Shown here piece after piece: positions 1 to 13,300 of a stretch of DNA of 64,000 bases (within the stretch, counting starts at the first letter, position 1; every line of letters starts with the position of its first letter). The notes beneath the pieces were generated by a model, which saw nothing but the letters and a program-made list of their open reading frames with translations, was not told where the DNA came from and made no database searches. This DNA is from Scortum barcoo. Its lineage: Eukaryota > Chordata > Actinopteri > Centrarchiformes > Terapontidae. The DNA is taken from NCBI GenBank assembly GCA_023238725.1, contig CM041535.1, forward strand, positions 24,729,978 to 24,793,977. The letters are read 5' to 3'. The position numbers were made by a program, and so were the translations under genes.

Positions 1-2040
1 CGTTACTATTGCACTTCTTTTGAATAATGCACAAATGTCACCCCAGCGAAAACATTCACAGTCAAATGTTTGGTTTCTTGCTCTGCGTGCCTCTCGTTTC
101 CTCCTCTTTGTTTGTCCTCTCAGCCCTCTTCCCCTCTCTGTGCACGCCAAACTGAATCAAACTCTGCTTGGTAGCCGAAACAGAGAGATTTCTCACAGTG
201 ACAGCGTTCAGTTTCAACAGTGGTGCAGGATAAAGTGGTCATTTTAAAAGTGGGAAAGCATCGAGGCTCTTGGAGTTCCTTGTTTTGCCATGGGAGGGTG
301 TGATTGGAGGGTGTGGAGATTTCACTCCTGCTGAGCCACCTGTTGGAAAACCTTTCCTTCGCCACACATAGACTCAGTCAAGGATGCCTTTTTGCTGCTG
401 TCTGACGTGTGAATAACCTCTGATTCAATTAAAAAAATGCAAAAAAAACCCAAAACAACACCAAAAAATTGGTCTCATGTGGTTTTATGTCTTCATTTGT
501 TGTGGTTTCACTTTCAGGCCTGTAATATTTACACTGGCAGAATTTATGGCGTTTCCTGTTCTCTGTATTATCGAGTGGATGATCTTCCTGTCTGCAGTCA
601 CTCGGTATGTGGCCTTGCTGATCTGGTAAATGTCTGAGGAGAACAGGCACCTGAGGAGCAAACCCTGCTTTTCACACTGTTATGTCACATGACCGATGAA
701 TGTTTTTGAGATTGACGGATGATGAACCGTCAATGTTTGTGCAGAAAAAAAACAATAATTGCAGCAAGATGTTGTCGATAATGCTGGCGGTGCCAGATGT
801 TTCATGGACTGTTTTTTAAGATTTGCTTGATGTCAGGATTTTCCTGTGGAGGTTCTCAAAGTCAAACTTGTTTGGTCAACAACATTTTTATATCTGTTTC
901 CTCATTATTCTCTCTGTACACAAACACTTTCTGATTTTCTCCAAAGTTACTGTAAAATCTGGGAAATCAGTTTTTTCCCATAAAACTGTTTTGTGACTTC
1001 TCTGTAACACTAAATCCATTTCAAGGCCTCTTTTGAATGAAGCATCATTGTGACTCAGAGAAATTTTAAAGGTCGGGCAGTAGTGTGAAAGATTGTCAGG
1101 CGAAGGAGAGCATAGGCAGTGACATTGTGTTTGCTGGGATGTTAATTGGTAAAATACAGGTAACATACTCATACCCGGGATCCTGCCAGTCTTCCAGAAT
1201 TGCACAAATCAGTCTTTGCCAAACTGGCTCGGGTCAGCTCGGGTCAGATTCTCCACATCCTCCACATTTATTGCTTCTTGTAGCTGCGCCTCCTCTAGCA
1301 GGTAATTCACTTTGCTATTGATTTCTTGGCCACAGCCTTTCCACCATGTGGTTAGATGTTATTGGTGGTGGGAGATTATAGAAAAGAGAAATGCAGTGGA
1401 GGAAGAAGCTCTCAGATCCTTCAGATTTCGAACATCGATAAAATGCAGTCACATAAATAGTTCTGTTTTTGTATCAGTCATCCTGCAGAAAATGTCTACT
1501 GTTTGGTATCACTGCTGGCAGGTGTGGTCATGGTGTCGCTGCCTGGTACTGTCGTAATGTCATGACACAGTGAGCTGTATCTGTGTTCATTTATCACTCT
1601 GCCTCTTGCTCTTTACGTACTGCAAGAGCTGGCTCCAGATTGTCCTGATGACGGCCAGTGCCGGCAGGAGTAGGTGTCAGAGTTTCTGCCAGAAGGTCTT
1701 ACAATGGCTTCATTAATTTTACTTGTCGGTGGCAGGACGGTTGGAGGAAAAACAAACAATTAAAGAAACTTTTTGGATTTTGACTTGGCAGCTGGCATAA
1801 AGTGGTTTGTGACTGGACCAGGATGGAAGCACAGGTAGATAAAACTGAAGGGAGTCTGATGATTAGACTTATTTTTTAGAAGAAGAGAGCAAGGTAAAAA
1901 AAAAAAAAAACGGCCAGGTGAGGAGATGAGAGCGTCTGAGAGCAGAATAGTTTGGATGAAGATAACCTGGTGGTTCACAGGAAGGTGGAGAGGAATGAAT
2001 TTAATTAAAATTCAGACAGGAAGATGCACAGGTGAGTCCA
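1..2040. other. Intergenic, nothing recognised
   Basis: AT-rich DNA with short chance reading frames only. I see no gene, RNA or transposon ends that I can name. An A run at 1896-1910 precedes the LINE remnant. Confidence 0.6.
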
Positions 2041-2870
2041 ATATAAGTCAAATATCTTTGTCGAGAGAGCTGAAAAAGAAGTTAGGAGACGAGGAGACGG
2101 CCAAAATACTCTAAGATGGAAACTTACTGATAATAATCAGAAATATTTGCAGGAGAACAGTCTGTGAAAGAAGAGTTATGGGTGAGAATAAAGTTACTCT
2201 AGGAGTGATAACTGGCATTCCTATTGATGAGGATCTGGAAAAACTCAAAAGACATATAAATGGAGGCGAGGTGAGGATAGATGATTGATAGATAGATAGT
2301 GAGTGAAAGAAACAAACGTGATTAATCAAAGATCAACACCAGGAACAGGTCAAAGAGACAAATACAGAACCGACGGTGGACAAACTGCTTTGTTCATTGC
2401 TTATGTGATCAATTGTTCAGATCAAGTTAAGCACAAGACAGAGAAAAAAAAAATAATTGTAAAGGGAGCTGAAAGATTTCTAGGTATGAAAGATCTGTCC
2501 TGGGAACAAACCAACAAATGTCCTGAGACAAATAATAGGAAATGAGCAGGAATTTAAAGGATTTGTTAAAGGACTCAGGAATAAACCTGAAATTATATGC
2601 ATTCAAGAGACTTGGCTTAAAACAGCATTGGAGTTTGTAATTAAAGGATTTGACAGTATACGCAAAGATAGAGAGATTCTTTGTTATTAAACAATGAATG
2701 TAAGCTAGAGTAATGGGGAAAGATCAGGAAATTACAGTTACTGAAGTTTGGGCAAAAAGATGGTAATATTAAAATAGTACATTTTTACAATCAATGTAAA
2801 AAAAAACTTCTTTCCATCGCTTTTGCCAGTGGGAAGAGGAGAGAACTGGAAAGTGTTTGTACAAAATTCA
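2040..2870 (+). mobile_element. Degraded LINE fragment: ORF1-like and endonuclease remnants
   Basis: Translation across several stops and frame changes gives pieces typical of teleost APE-type non-LTR retrotransposons: DGNLLI and GVITGIPIDEDLEKLK near 2115-2250 (ORF1-like), KIIVKGAERFLG near 2450-2480, IICIQETWLKTALEFVIKGF near 2590-2650 (apurinic endonuclease, with the QET core), and HFYNQCKK near 2780-2805. All frames are broken, so it is a dead copy. The clade is uncertain; an I/Nimb-like element is my best guess from memory. Confidence 0.6.
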
Positions 2871-3179
2871 AAGGAAAGTAGGTATGATGAGAAGAATGAG
2901 AAGAATATAAAGGATGCATTTTGGTCATACAGGATTCAACAGCACATTATTTAAGATGGGAAAACATAATACAGGAAGGTGTTTTGTGATCTTAGAACAT
3001 GTTAGGCTTTATTTTCCAAAATATAATACTGAGAGAAATGAACTGATATTGAAAAACAAAGCTAAAACATGATTTATGGGACTTGTATAGAAATCATGGA
3101 GAGAAGTGTTATTTGTTTCCATTTAAAAATAATTTTATAGTGGTAGAATTAGTAATTAGATTCTTAATAATTTGCTCTC

Positions 3180-4410
3180 TCCCGTTCTGTTTGCCCTCTA
3201 TACATCAGAGTACAGACTTTCCAACCTTCAGAAGTTTACGGACGTGCATCAGAAGGGAAACAAACAGAAATGCCTTTTGCAAATGCTTTATCAACTGGTG
3301 TGGGCAAAACCACCTTCACATCAACACCAGTAAGACAAAGAAGATGGTCTGAGACATCTGAAGAAGAAGTAAAAGCCCCTGACTGCATCGGTGAACATCC
3401 ACTGGAGATGGTGGAGACCTGCAGATACCTGGATGTTTACCTCAACAAGAAACTGGTCCTTTGCAGCGTGCAGGACACTGCTGAGAACATTTTAAGGACA
3501 CTGTTAAGAACATCCACCATCTTCAATGTAGTGGTCTTTTGGGGAGCAGGATGCAAATAGAGGAACAGAAAAAGACTCTAAAGCTCTGTGGTGGGCCGCC
3601 ATCTGGACTCTGTAGAGGATGTGGGTGAGAGGAGGACGTTGCCTAAGCCGATGTCAATCATGAACAGACACCTCTCACCCCCTTCACAAGACTGTGGGGG
3701 CCTTAAGCAGCTCCTTCAGCCACAGTTTTAACACACACCTGAACAAATAGGATCAGAGAAAATGCATATAAAAGAAAGACAATAAGGACATAAAGAAGTT
3801 TTTCTAAAGTTTTGTTAAAGTGGACAGTCACTGTTGGTTGCTTTGGGCTGGAGGAATGCAAGGTCATCGCAGCAGGCCCACAGCACACCTCTCGCAAACT
3901 TTCAAGGTTGGATCCTGTGATGCTGACTGGCTGTTCGTCTTTGTTCAACAGCTCTTAAAAAGTTTGATATTTATCTATCTATTAGGGGTTCTGTCTGAGG
4001 CCAAACTGAGTGTAATTTCCTGCCATTCCTTGTGAAAGACATGCATAAATCATGCACTCTGAACATAAATCCAGAGTTCACTTTAGATGTCGGAAAACTT
4101 CAACTTCCACATTTATTCATCATATCAGGAAGGGTTTGCACACATATTGCAACAGTATTTTCTGTATTTTATTGTATGCTATCTTTGGTTATGTATTTTA
4201 TTTAGTTTTATAATTTATATTTTACGGCTATATTTGTTCTATTACTTAAGTTTATTATTCATTTTACTTCCATATGTATTTTTCTTTTTTGCAAATGTGG
4301 TTTTTCTTCTAAATATTTTTTACGGAGCCACACACTCAAGAATTTAATGCCAGCGACTACTCCATGTAATTGTTATGCACATGATAATAAAGTCTTGAGT
4401 CTTGAAGCTC
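3180..4410 (+). mobile_element. Degraded L2/CR1-like LINE: reverse-transcriptase C-terminus and 3' tail
   Basis: Frame-shifted pieces match the C-terminal RT region of teleost L2-type LINEs: LFALYTSEY near 3190, WCGQNHLHINTSKTKKMV at 3297-3350, EMVETCRYLDVYLNKKL at 3405-3455, FWGAGCK near 3540, and LDSVEDVGERRTLPK near 3604-3650. An AT-rich 3' region ends in AATAAAGTCTTGAGTCTTGAA near 4390, the short tail-repeat ending usual for this group. Stops and shifts show it is inactive. Confidence 0.65.
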
Positions 4411-5720
4411 GTGGGTCTGCTGGGATTTACCAGCTGAAGGTGAGCACGGAGAGGTTTTGTCTGTTATATCCGATGGCTGACTGTAGCTTCAACAAAGTGG
4501 CGCCAGCAAAACAAAATAGTTCAACTCGTCAAATGAATTCATGCTTTGTTTATAAGTGATGAAGAAACACTTGGACACTCTTCTACCTTCAGTCCACAAA
4601 GAGATTTATAAGAGAAAGTGATGCATCTGGCTGTTGATGGACAAAACAAACTGTTTTTTTTTTAAAGAAATATTTGTGTTTCTAGATCTAGGCCGACCAA
4701 TGAGGTTACCAGAAACCAGGGTTATTGTGGGAGAAATGTCAGAAACCTCCGAGGGTGAGGCCAGTAACACCCCCCCAAATATCTCTCATAACTTCTCTCC
4801 TGCCCTCTCATTAAAACGCACAAAATAAATACTTTAGTTTTTTTTTTTTTTTTTTTAATACCTTTGGCAAACCTAAAGTTTACAGTTTGCAGGCCAAGAA
4901 GCTGTTACTAGTCACCAGATGTGTGAGATCTGCTGAGTTAAATTTAACTTAATGATTAGGTGAACAAACCTTTGGACACGTTTATTCACACCTATGACAG
5001 GCTTTATTTCACCTCATCTGATATGAAGTGTGGTGTGACTTTTTTTTTTTAACCAGCAGTGGCAGCTGGTTTGTGATAAAACTTTATTTTTGAGCCACTT
5101 CTCCTTCGATTCTGACACCCAGCAACACAGCAGGATGTCAGATATGATGTTATGAGGACAAACTTGTATTTTTCTCAGCTATTATTTAAATAAAACAAGC
5201 CAATAAGACTTGCTGGTTGGTGTTAACTAACTTGTTGAGGGCTGCTTTATGTCACCACATAAGATCCTCCCACAAACTCCCCAAATATAATAATAGACTG
5301 ACACGTAATAGGTGCTTAAGTAAAAAGACAAACTCTTATTTTGGCAAGGCGTGCTCGCTGGCGGAAGTCCCGCCCACACACGGAAATGAAAGCGGAAATC
5401 AGGCTGCTTCATTGTTTCTTTGAGTTGAAAAAAACACGGTTGTTTTGTGGTTTCTTCTGCTATCAGTGGAAAAATCTGCATTACTTTAAAAAACATACAT
5501 ATATATATATAAACAGTTGGCACATATCTCAACATTTTACTCACTTATGTGAATAAAACTAAATTATATTGTTCTTTATTATAATTTCAGATGTGAACAC
5601 AAATAAGAACAATAAGAATAATATTATAAGGGAAGACAGTCACAGAGCCATCTCTCTCTGTCCTGCATTAGAAAAGTTAAAATAACCAAACGTGTTCTGC
5701 CCTGTTAGTGTTATGCATTT

Positions 5721-5741
5721 AATAATAATAATAATAATAAT
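5721..5741. repeat. (AAT)n microsatellite
   Basis: Seven perfect AAT units in intergenic DNA. Confidence 0.9.
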
Positions 5742-5759
5742 TTTCTTTTACAGAGCTGC

Positions 5760-5880
5760 TTTTACTGAAGTCAGAGTCTGAGTATTTCTTCATCCACTGC
5801 TCTACGTCCTCATTTATTAGTATCATCAGCAAAATGTACTTGGTGTCAAAAGTAAAAGTGCACATAAAATGACCTCTGTC
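5760..5880. repeat. Fragment of a teleost 'AAGTAAAAGT' non-autonomous DNA repeat
   Basis: The words GAGTATTTCTTCATCCACT and ATCAGCAAAATGTACTTGG...AAAAGTAAAAGT match the family of the larger copy at 58258-58960 (recognised from memory). Short and diverged. Confidence 0.4.
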
Positions 5881-6529
5881 AGTGTTTTACTTTCTATTTC
5901 ACATTTCTGGATGAATATTACTGTTGCATTTATTTGTATGATTTATTTGACTGCTGTAGGTGTTTAGGTTTTAGCTAATTTATAACTACATTATTAACTG
6001 TTGGCTGGTTTATGTGTGTTGCGTGTCTGTCCTGTGAGAGGAACCTTTCTCTCTATAAAAAAAATCATTGATGAGCTCAGAAAAAGGACTTCTCATCATG
6101 ACAATGCATTTTCCAACTAATCCATGAGTATCTCTGCTGTTTATTTAGCTTAAGTAGGACAATGTTCCCAACCCAAAAAGAAACACCTCATCCTTCAGTT
6201 CATCAAGATAAAAAATCAAAGTCAAAATCACCCAAAGTGGACACATTAACTTTGGCACAGGTGGAAGCCAACAGGGTTCACTGGGCCTGAAAGGGATGAA
6301 AACTGTCAGACAAATGCTATAAATAAAAAAGCTTTTAAAAAATTCTAAATAATATAATAAACTACCCCTCAGATGTGGTGGAGTTTTGGCGTGAAGCTGC
6401 GTAAAATGGAGATCCTCAGGCAGCCTGCAGCAGAAACCCCGCAAATCTGTACTCACGCACAGTACTCGAGTAAAAGTTGATGGTGAAAAATGCAAAAACT
6501 TTATGACCGAAGCCAACATTTTGGCTGTC

Positions 6530-7210
6530 ATCCCATCCGCGTTGTGCAAGCTCATGGTGACGCGTGCGTCCGCGCCGGCTTTTATTTTGAAAAGTGGGCG
6601 TACCTCAGCCGGCAACTGAGTAGGAGACGGGGGGGAGGGGGCAAGGATGACAAAAGGACGCGTGAGCTCCTGTGACATTACACAAGGCAGCGTGTGCTCA
6701 GGGGGGGCTGCGCTTCTGCGTGTGCGCGTCACCGGTCATTGAGATTTTGGCAGCCCGGGTCTCCGTGGCGCACGTAAAAAGGGGGGTGGGGGGCTGTGAA
6801 GGCCTGGTTGTGTAGCCTTCATGTGTCATACCTGAAGACTCTGTCGCGGAAGAGACGCAGTTGTCTTCTATGTGACCGGGTTTGGTGATTTCTGTTTTTA
6901 TTTATTTATTTATTATTTATTTTATTTTTTTCAGACGCGCGTTAGTGAAGTTAGCAGCCTCCTAAAACCAAAAAAAAAAAAAACTCTTCTTTCATAAAGT
7001 GCGATGGAGTCCTCCGATGAGAGGAGTTGTCCTCTGAAAGCTCCTAATGTGAAGGTGGTGGCGGCCGACAGGAGCGCGGACGCGGAGGCGCAGAGACCCA
7101 CATGGAGCGGCCGGCTCGAGTTCATCCTGGCCTCGGTGGGGTACGCGGTGGGTCTGGGCAACGTGTGGAGGTTCCCCTACCTGTGCTACAGCAGCGGCGG
7201 AGGTAAGAGT
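6530..7210 (+). promoter_or_regulatory. GC/CpG-rich region at the 5' end of the SLC6 gene
   Basis: The sequence from about 6530 turns GC-rich with many CG dinucleotides (for example 6540-6600, 6655-6735 and 7045-7200), against an AT-rich background. It ends over the first coding exon. This fits a CpG-type promoter with the transcription start upstream of the 6934 acceptor. No start site can be fixed from sequence alone. Confidence 0.45.
6935..7202 (+). CDS. SLC6 exon with start codon: N-terminus and TM1
   Basis: Coding starts at the ATG at 7004 and gives residues 1-66; codon 67 (Gly) is split after its first base at the GT donor at 7203. The first ~35 residues are a hydrophilic cytoplasmic tail. 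TM1 follows with Asn53 (Na+ ligand position, LeuT Asn27) and Arg56 (outer gate, LeuT Arg30). The 69 bases before the ATG are probably 5' UTR. A long T/A-rich tract ending in CAG at 6932-6934 looks like a splice acceptor, so an upstream untranslated exon is likely; the exon start at 6935 is inferred. Confidence 0.85.
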
Positions 7211-10200
7211 GTGTGAGGCATGATGGGGAGGGGATGCTGGCTGTCACGACGCTGATACCTGCAGTCAGAGGTGGTTTATGTTGTGTGTTGTTCACCAGGA
7301 CCCATTTAAGCGCCTGAATAAACAGGATGAGAAACTTTTCTTCTGCCATAAAGTTCCCTGCACATTTTCTACTTTTTGCATGGACTGCATTATATTCCAT
7401 CCCTCCCACCTCCCATGGATGTAAATAAAGACAAGAAGAAACCCCTCTCAGTGTAATGCATCACTTTTTTTAACTGTGGAGCCTCAATAATAAACTTTTA
7501 GTTGAATTCACGCCTACATAACAATCTACATAACAGCAGAATTTATGGCTGAGATGTTGCACTGGATTGCAGTAGATTGCAGCACTGAATTGATTTTATA
7601 CATTATATAGTATATTATACATATATTAAAATGTAATTTACCATTAATATGTCCATGGTAGCCATTATGTCCACACACAAGAAGATTACCTGCTGTTTTG
7701 GCCGCCTTGTTTAAAATACATTAGGATGTTATGATGAGTCATTTCCTTACAAAGCCCTTACAGTGTATAGCGTTAAGCGTTCACGTGCAGGGAAACTGAT
7801 ATGAGCTACATAAACCTTTTCATAGAACAATAGCCTCAGTCATCACCAGGGATACAACTGTACTGACTGTAAAGAGAAACTCAGCCGTTTTTTTTTTTTA
7901 GTTTGAACTTAGTGTTTGTCTCCTGTGCCATTTAACAACTTTTGTCTTCCTTGCCCATCCATGCATTTGTACACCGTGTTCAGATGTTTTTGGTGCCTGC
8001 CGTCTGTCCTGGTACATCCTTGGCAAGATGAGGCAAGAAAGGTAGAGCTCGTACAGGTTGCCAAGTAAATCATAGAGACAACACAAACAGACAGAGATGC
8101 TCACACTAGAATTCACACTCTGAGGTAATTTTAGAGCTGCATGAGAAATGGACTCTCCACTTTAAACCTGATCTAGCCTCCTTAAAGAAACACCTGCTGG
8201 CAGCTGGAATAATTTCATTAAAACAAAAAAAGAAAGAAAAAAAATCAAATGTCCTATAAAAGCAACTGTATATCTCATTAATAATCATTAAACAGATGTG
8301 TTATACAAACAGCCTTTCTCTCTGTCATCATCTGTGCTGTCACCCAGAGTGACTCAGCAAAATTCAGCACAGCTACTGCACCATATCAAACAGGAACTTG
8401 AGCTCAGGATTGCTTTCATTTTCACCGAACTGACGTCAGGAACATAGTTTAATTAAAGGTGTGGGTGGACACTAATATGCCACCAGGCCGGATTTTTCTG
8501 ATTGAAAGTCGTTCAGAAATGAAAGTTGTTCAGATGTGAGTCTACCTCCTGAGAACAGGTGGTTAAATAGTGCATGGGATGTGGTTTTCCTGCCCTCCAT
8601 AAAATGAGTTTCACACATGCATCGCGATAAGTCTTTAGTGATGTGGTGTTGTAATTAAGAACAACTTAGAAACCTGTTGTGTGGTAAGTATGCTTTACTA
8701 AAGGCTGACTAAGGAGTTTGCACATTTTATTACTCTCTCGTCACACACACTTGACCCACTTATATCCTCCCCTGTTCTTCCGGTGCAGGAGCCTTCATGA
8801 TCCCTTATCTCACCATGGTGATCCTGTGTGGCATCCCTCTGCTCTTCATGGAATTTGCTATTGGGCAGTACACTCGTTTAGGGCCCGTGCATGCTCTCGC
8901 CAAAATCTGTCCCCTTTTAAAAGGTGAGTGACTCTCCAGGCCAAACTCTCCAGTCACGTGACGGGGATGAACACGATGAGTTTTTCCTTTATTTTTATAT
9001 TTTTGAGTGCAGTTTTGCAAAGAGAGTTTTGTTTGTTTTTTTTGTCTCATTTTTGTGCTCCTGGTGCAGGGGCTGTATGTGTGCATGCATCAGGCCCCCC
9101 CAAAAAAAAAAGATGATACAATTAATCTTTATCTTAATAAACCTCTTATAAACTGGAGATAAGATCAAGCAAAATGATGATAGGATTGCATCAGAAGAAG
9201 TAGATCTCTATGTCACTGTCATGTAAGCATTACTGAGTATATGGACAATATATGAGGGAAAGAGCGTTCACCACAGTTAACTACTATTTTGAAGGTTTAA
9301 CTGCAATTATAAAAAATTGAACAGTATTTTTTTTGTATAGTTGTTACAATACATAGAGATGCTACTATAATCGATTGTTGTCTTCCAAGAAAGTGAATTA
9401 TTAACCATCAGTCCCGGAAATCCCAGTTGATCAATACAGTAAGTCAACAAAGAGCTCCACATTTGTGAACCTTTTCTGGAGAGGACAAGGCATCAGATTT
9501 GGTATATAAATGGCAACTGTCCTTTAATTTTGGCATTAATCCAGATAAATTAATGAGAGGCTGATAAATTTGTACATGCAACATTTGTAAGACAAAGTGA
9601 AAATAAAAGGCTGGACAAAATATTTACAGAATAGGTAACTAAAGCAGCTGTAAAATATTGAATAAAGTACATTTTCTTTATGTCTGTACTGTTATAATGG
9701 GCTCACAGCTGTGATGTTCCTCCTGATGTGTCTCGACTAAGTAGAAAAGCTTCAGAGAAAAACAAACCTTTATTCAGGTGGTCACGAACCTGCACAGTTA
9801 CCTACTTTTCAGAAGCGATAATGTGCAGTCCGATAACTGTCGGTGATTGTGTCATTTTATGATCGCCAATGAGGTCATGTTTTGTTAGTTAGGATATCTC
9901 AGAAATGAACCAGCTTGGTAGTAAGGCCATGTGTCAAGAAGCACGTGATTTTTTTCCCTTTTAAAACCAGGATCTTTAATTTCTTGATAGAGATTTCTCA
10001 CCACGTGTTACACTTATTTAAACAAACTGGCGTGTGTATCCCATTCTTATCTTTCTCTGTATTTGCTGTTGCAGATCTGAATCAAACATTTTCTCTTTAA
10101 ATGATCAGTTCAGGGGACTGTGATGCACATTGGAGTGCTTTACTTTTTACTTTTGAATTGAATTCTGAACTTTTTCTGTCTGACAAATAGATTGTTTTTT

Positions 10201-10265
10201 TCATGTTGATGGATGAGAACTTGTTGTTAAGCGAGCAACTCAATCACTGCATGTACAATTACTGT

Positions 10266-10317
<52 letters not shown>

Positions 10318-13300
10318 TTTATATTTTTTCTTGAAATTTGAATTGGAATGAAGAAATCATAAAATCAACAGAATCCACGACCCAAGTACGCTTTTTTAAA
10401 AAATTATTGATTGATAATGAAGTCAAACGTGCTTGTGTGTGACTGGCGAGGCGCTCTCACAGGCCACGTTAGTTATTACAACTAAATCGGCTCAGTGGAT
10501 GAGCTTGTGTGTTTAAAAGATTAAAAAGCTTACGAAAAAAGGAAATCCACACACACTGAGGTATTTCCAAAGTTGGCAATCAAACGTATGAATGAACCGA
10601 AAGATGTGGCCTGGGAGATCACTTGCAGTCACCATTAACCTGATTTCTGCCTGAATCAAACAAGAGCCCAGCCATCAACAATCAATACTTAATGGGTGTG
10701 AATTGAAAATGCTGCCTGACTTGTTCTAACTTCAGATTTTTCTCCATAGTTTTCTTATCTCCTTAAAGACAGAGATTATCTACCCGGTCAAAACGTATGG
10801 GTCCTTCACTTGATTTATCGCTCATTTCTTCCTGGTTAATGCTCTGTGCTAAACAAGGTCCAAAAGCAGGTAGTTTTTTTCTGTATGTTCTTTTGAATTA
10901 TTTCCCTGTGCAACTGAGTTTGTGCAGTTTGCTGTGATGTACCTGTGATTCGTGATTTAGATGCCCACAAATATCTTTACCACAAAATCAACAGACACAC
11001 TGCTCATGTTTCATTCGCTGCTCGTAGAAATGTCTAATTTTGATTGGCGAAATTCGGGACTTTGCCGATTGTTCCTCTCGTCTCAGTGGGGGCGTCGAGT
11101 CGAGTGGACAGGTGAGGCGCGACAGGGCGATAAGCTGATAAAAAAAAGGGACAGAAGAGGGTAGCTCTAACTAATTTCCTCCATCAATGTTTACTCCACC
11201 TTGTGTTTGAGTCCAGCAGACTGTAATGTCAGACTGAAACGCTGCATCACTTCCACATATTGAGTGTGTCTGGTGTACCAGTGGGGCTGTCGACCGTGTA
11301 ATCTAGGTGCAGAGAGGCCGAGGCAAGCAAGCCATAACAAAGGAAGGAGCGCTTTTCACGGGTCATAACACAGCAGTTCTTGCTGATCCTGGAGCTCAGA
11401 GAGGGTTTCCTTTGCTTCTGTCATTGTGATGACACAGAGCTGTTTTTCAGCCGCCTCTCCTTCCATTTCACCAGATAGCCACACTGGATCCAGTCGAGCG
11501 GGACACTCCAGTTGAATAAACAAAACAAAAAAAGTTTTTACATACTGCTGGAAAACACAAAAGCCATTTTCTTCAGTGTCTCTATTGCTATCTGTTGTCC
11601 ATCAAAACATGAAGTGCATAAAGGAAAGGTTACAGGGGGTTAAATGCCTCCTGAATAGAAAACGACTGGCACATAACTCGCACAAAATGTTAAAAATTGT
11701 GTTTTTTTTACATAGTTTTTCTCATATGGATCAAATAAATGAGATTTGACGTGCCGATGACACATGTAAGAGTGGTATCAAGCTTCTCATTTAACTCTTG
11801 GCAAGTCAGTGAATAAGCATGTTTCCAAAAATATCAAACTGATATCAAAGCATAAAAAGTTTTACAGCTCCAGCAAATCACAGCTTAAACAGAAGAATCA
11901 AACAGTGAAAAGTCCCATGAGAGATATTTTTTAAAATGGTTCAGGTTTAATCCTCCCTGTCCACACTAATATCGACCTCCTGAGCTCTTTAGCTGAGTCA
12001 TCGCTCTGAGGCCTCTGAACTGAAACCAGAGAGACGGTCATGCGGCAAACGCAGGTGTGCACACCCCAACCTTGAAATTCGATAACGCACCTGAGGAATC
12101 GCAGGTGTTACAAGGCTGAATAATTTACATCAGTTGGAGGACTTTTATTTCACCTTTTATTCAGTCAGTCAAGAGCCTGTTATGTTCCCAGGCCAAATGA
12201 CTCAGTGGAATTTCTAATCCAGTGCTCCAGGAATGCCTTTTATCCGTGGCCGAGCTTGTTTCACTTCATCTCGGCCACCCGACATTACCTCCATCACACT
12301 GGCCCACCTCTGCTTGGCTGCCTTTAATGTGAGGTGTAGGCTTTACCCACAATTATGGTCGCAAATAATTCACATTTCCCCTGCAAAATATGGAGTATGA
12401 ACGTGGTTTTAAGACAGTTTTTATCACAAGTAAAGTGTACAACGTCTCCTCCACATGTGGCATCATCTCTGCAGAGTCATTTCTCACTTTGTGCACCCTC
12501 CCCCCCTCCCCCCTCACCCCTCTACGTGTCACTCTGCAGGTGTCGGCCTGGCCACAGTTGTTATATCCTTTGTGTTCTCCACGTACTACAACAACGTGCT
12601 CATGAGCTGGGCGCTTTACTACTTGTTCAACTCGTTCGGAGCAACCCTGCCTTGGAAGTCCTGCAACAACACCTGGAACGCCGTCAGAAACTGCTCCAAC
12701 GGTTTTCCCGGCAACAACACCCACCTGCAGTCCGCCAGCCAGCAGTTCTTTGAGTGAGAACGGTTCACTGCAGAAATATACCGCATCTGTATATTCACCC
12801 TGTTTATGGCTCTACTCCAGATGCTTTTTGTGTCTTTTTTTTTTAAACTGGAGGAAGCAGCCCTAATTAAAAACATATGTTGTTTTCTTAAAGGCCACAC
12901 GCTTTCTTCGTCTTCTCACTGTGGAGCCACGTGAACACACAGTTTTCAAAGCTTTAACTTTCTGTATATTTAGCCACATATGAAGTAAATTTTCCTGACA
13001 CTTGTTGGGTCGTGTGTTTATGTATCAGTTACATCCCTCACACAGTCCTGATGCAGTTTTTCCTTCATAAATTATACCTAATAATGTTTTTTTTTCCAAG
13101 CTTAAATTTACATAGTCGCTCATTTATAGAAAATACTGATTTCAGGGTCTTTAAGGATCCAATAACATCGATTTTTTGCTTCTCTTTCCATTTTTCCAGT
13201 CACAGGCTTCTGGAGAAAACCAGCAGCATTGAAGAAGCTGGCGGGCTTCGCTGGGAGCTGTTTGGGTGTCTCCTTGCTTCCTGGGTCATCGTGTATTTAT

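Larger units (their letters stand above)
4411..6530. other. Intergenic, AT-rich, with small repeat fragments
   Basis: No gene recognised. It holds T runs at 4839-4857 and 5041-5050, an (AAT)n microsatellite at 5721-5741, and a short fragment of a common teleost repeat near 5760-5880. Confidence 0.55.
8924..12539 (+). other. SLC6 intron 2 (largest intron)
   Basis: A 3.6 kb intron. It contains a (TA)n microsatellite at 10269-10313 and the end fragment of a hAT-like MITE at 11768-11841. Nothing else is recognised. Confidence 0.85.

Noticed and set aside
6145..6732. 195-codon minus-strand frame upstream of the SLC6 gene
   Set aside because: No domain, low-complexity ends, and it overlaps the GC-rich promoter region. 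Probably chance.
12353..12724. Minus-strand frame opposite SLC6 exon 3
   Set aside because: It is the antisense shadow of a genuine coding exon.
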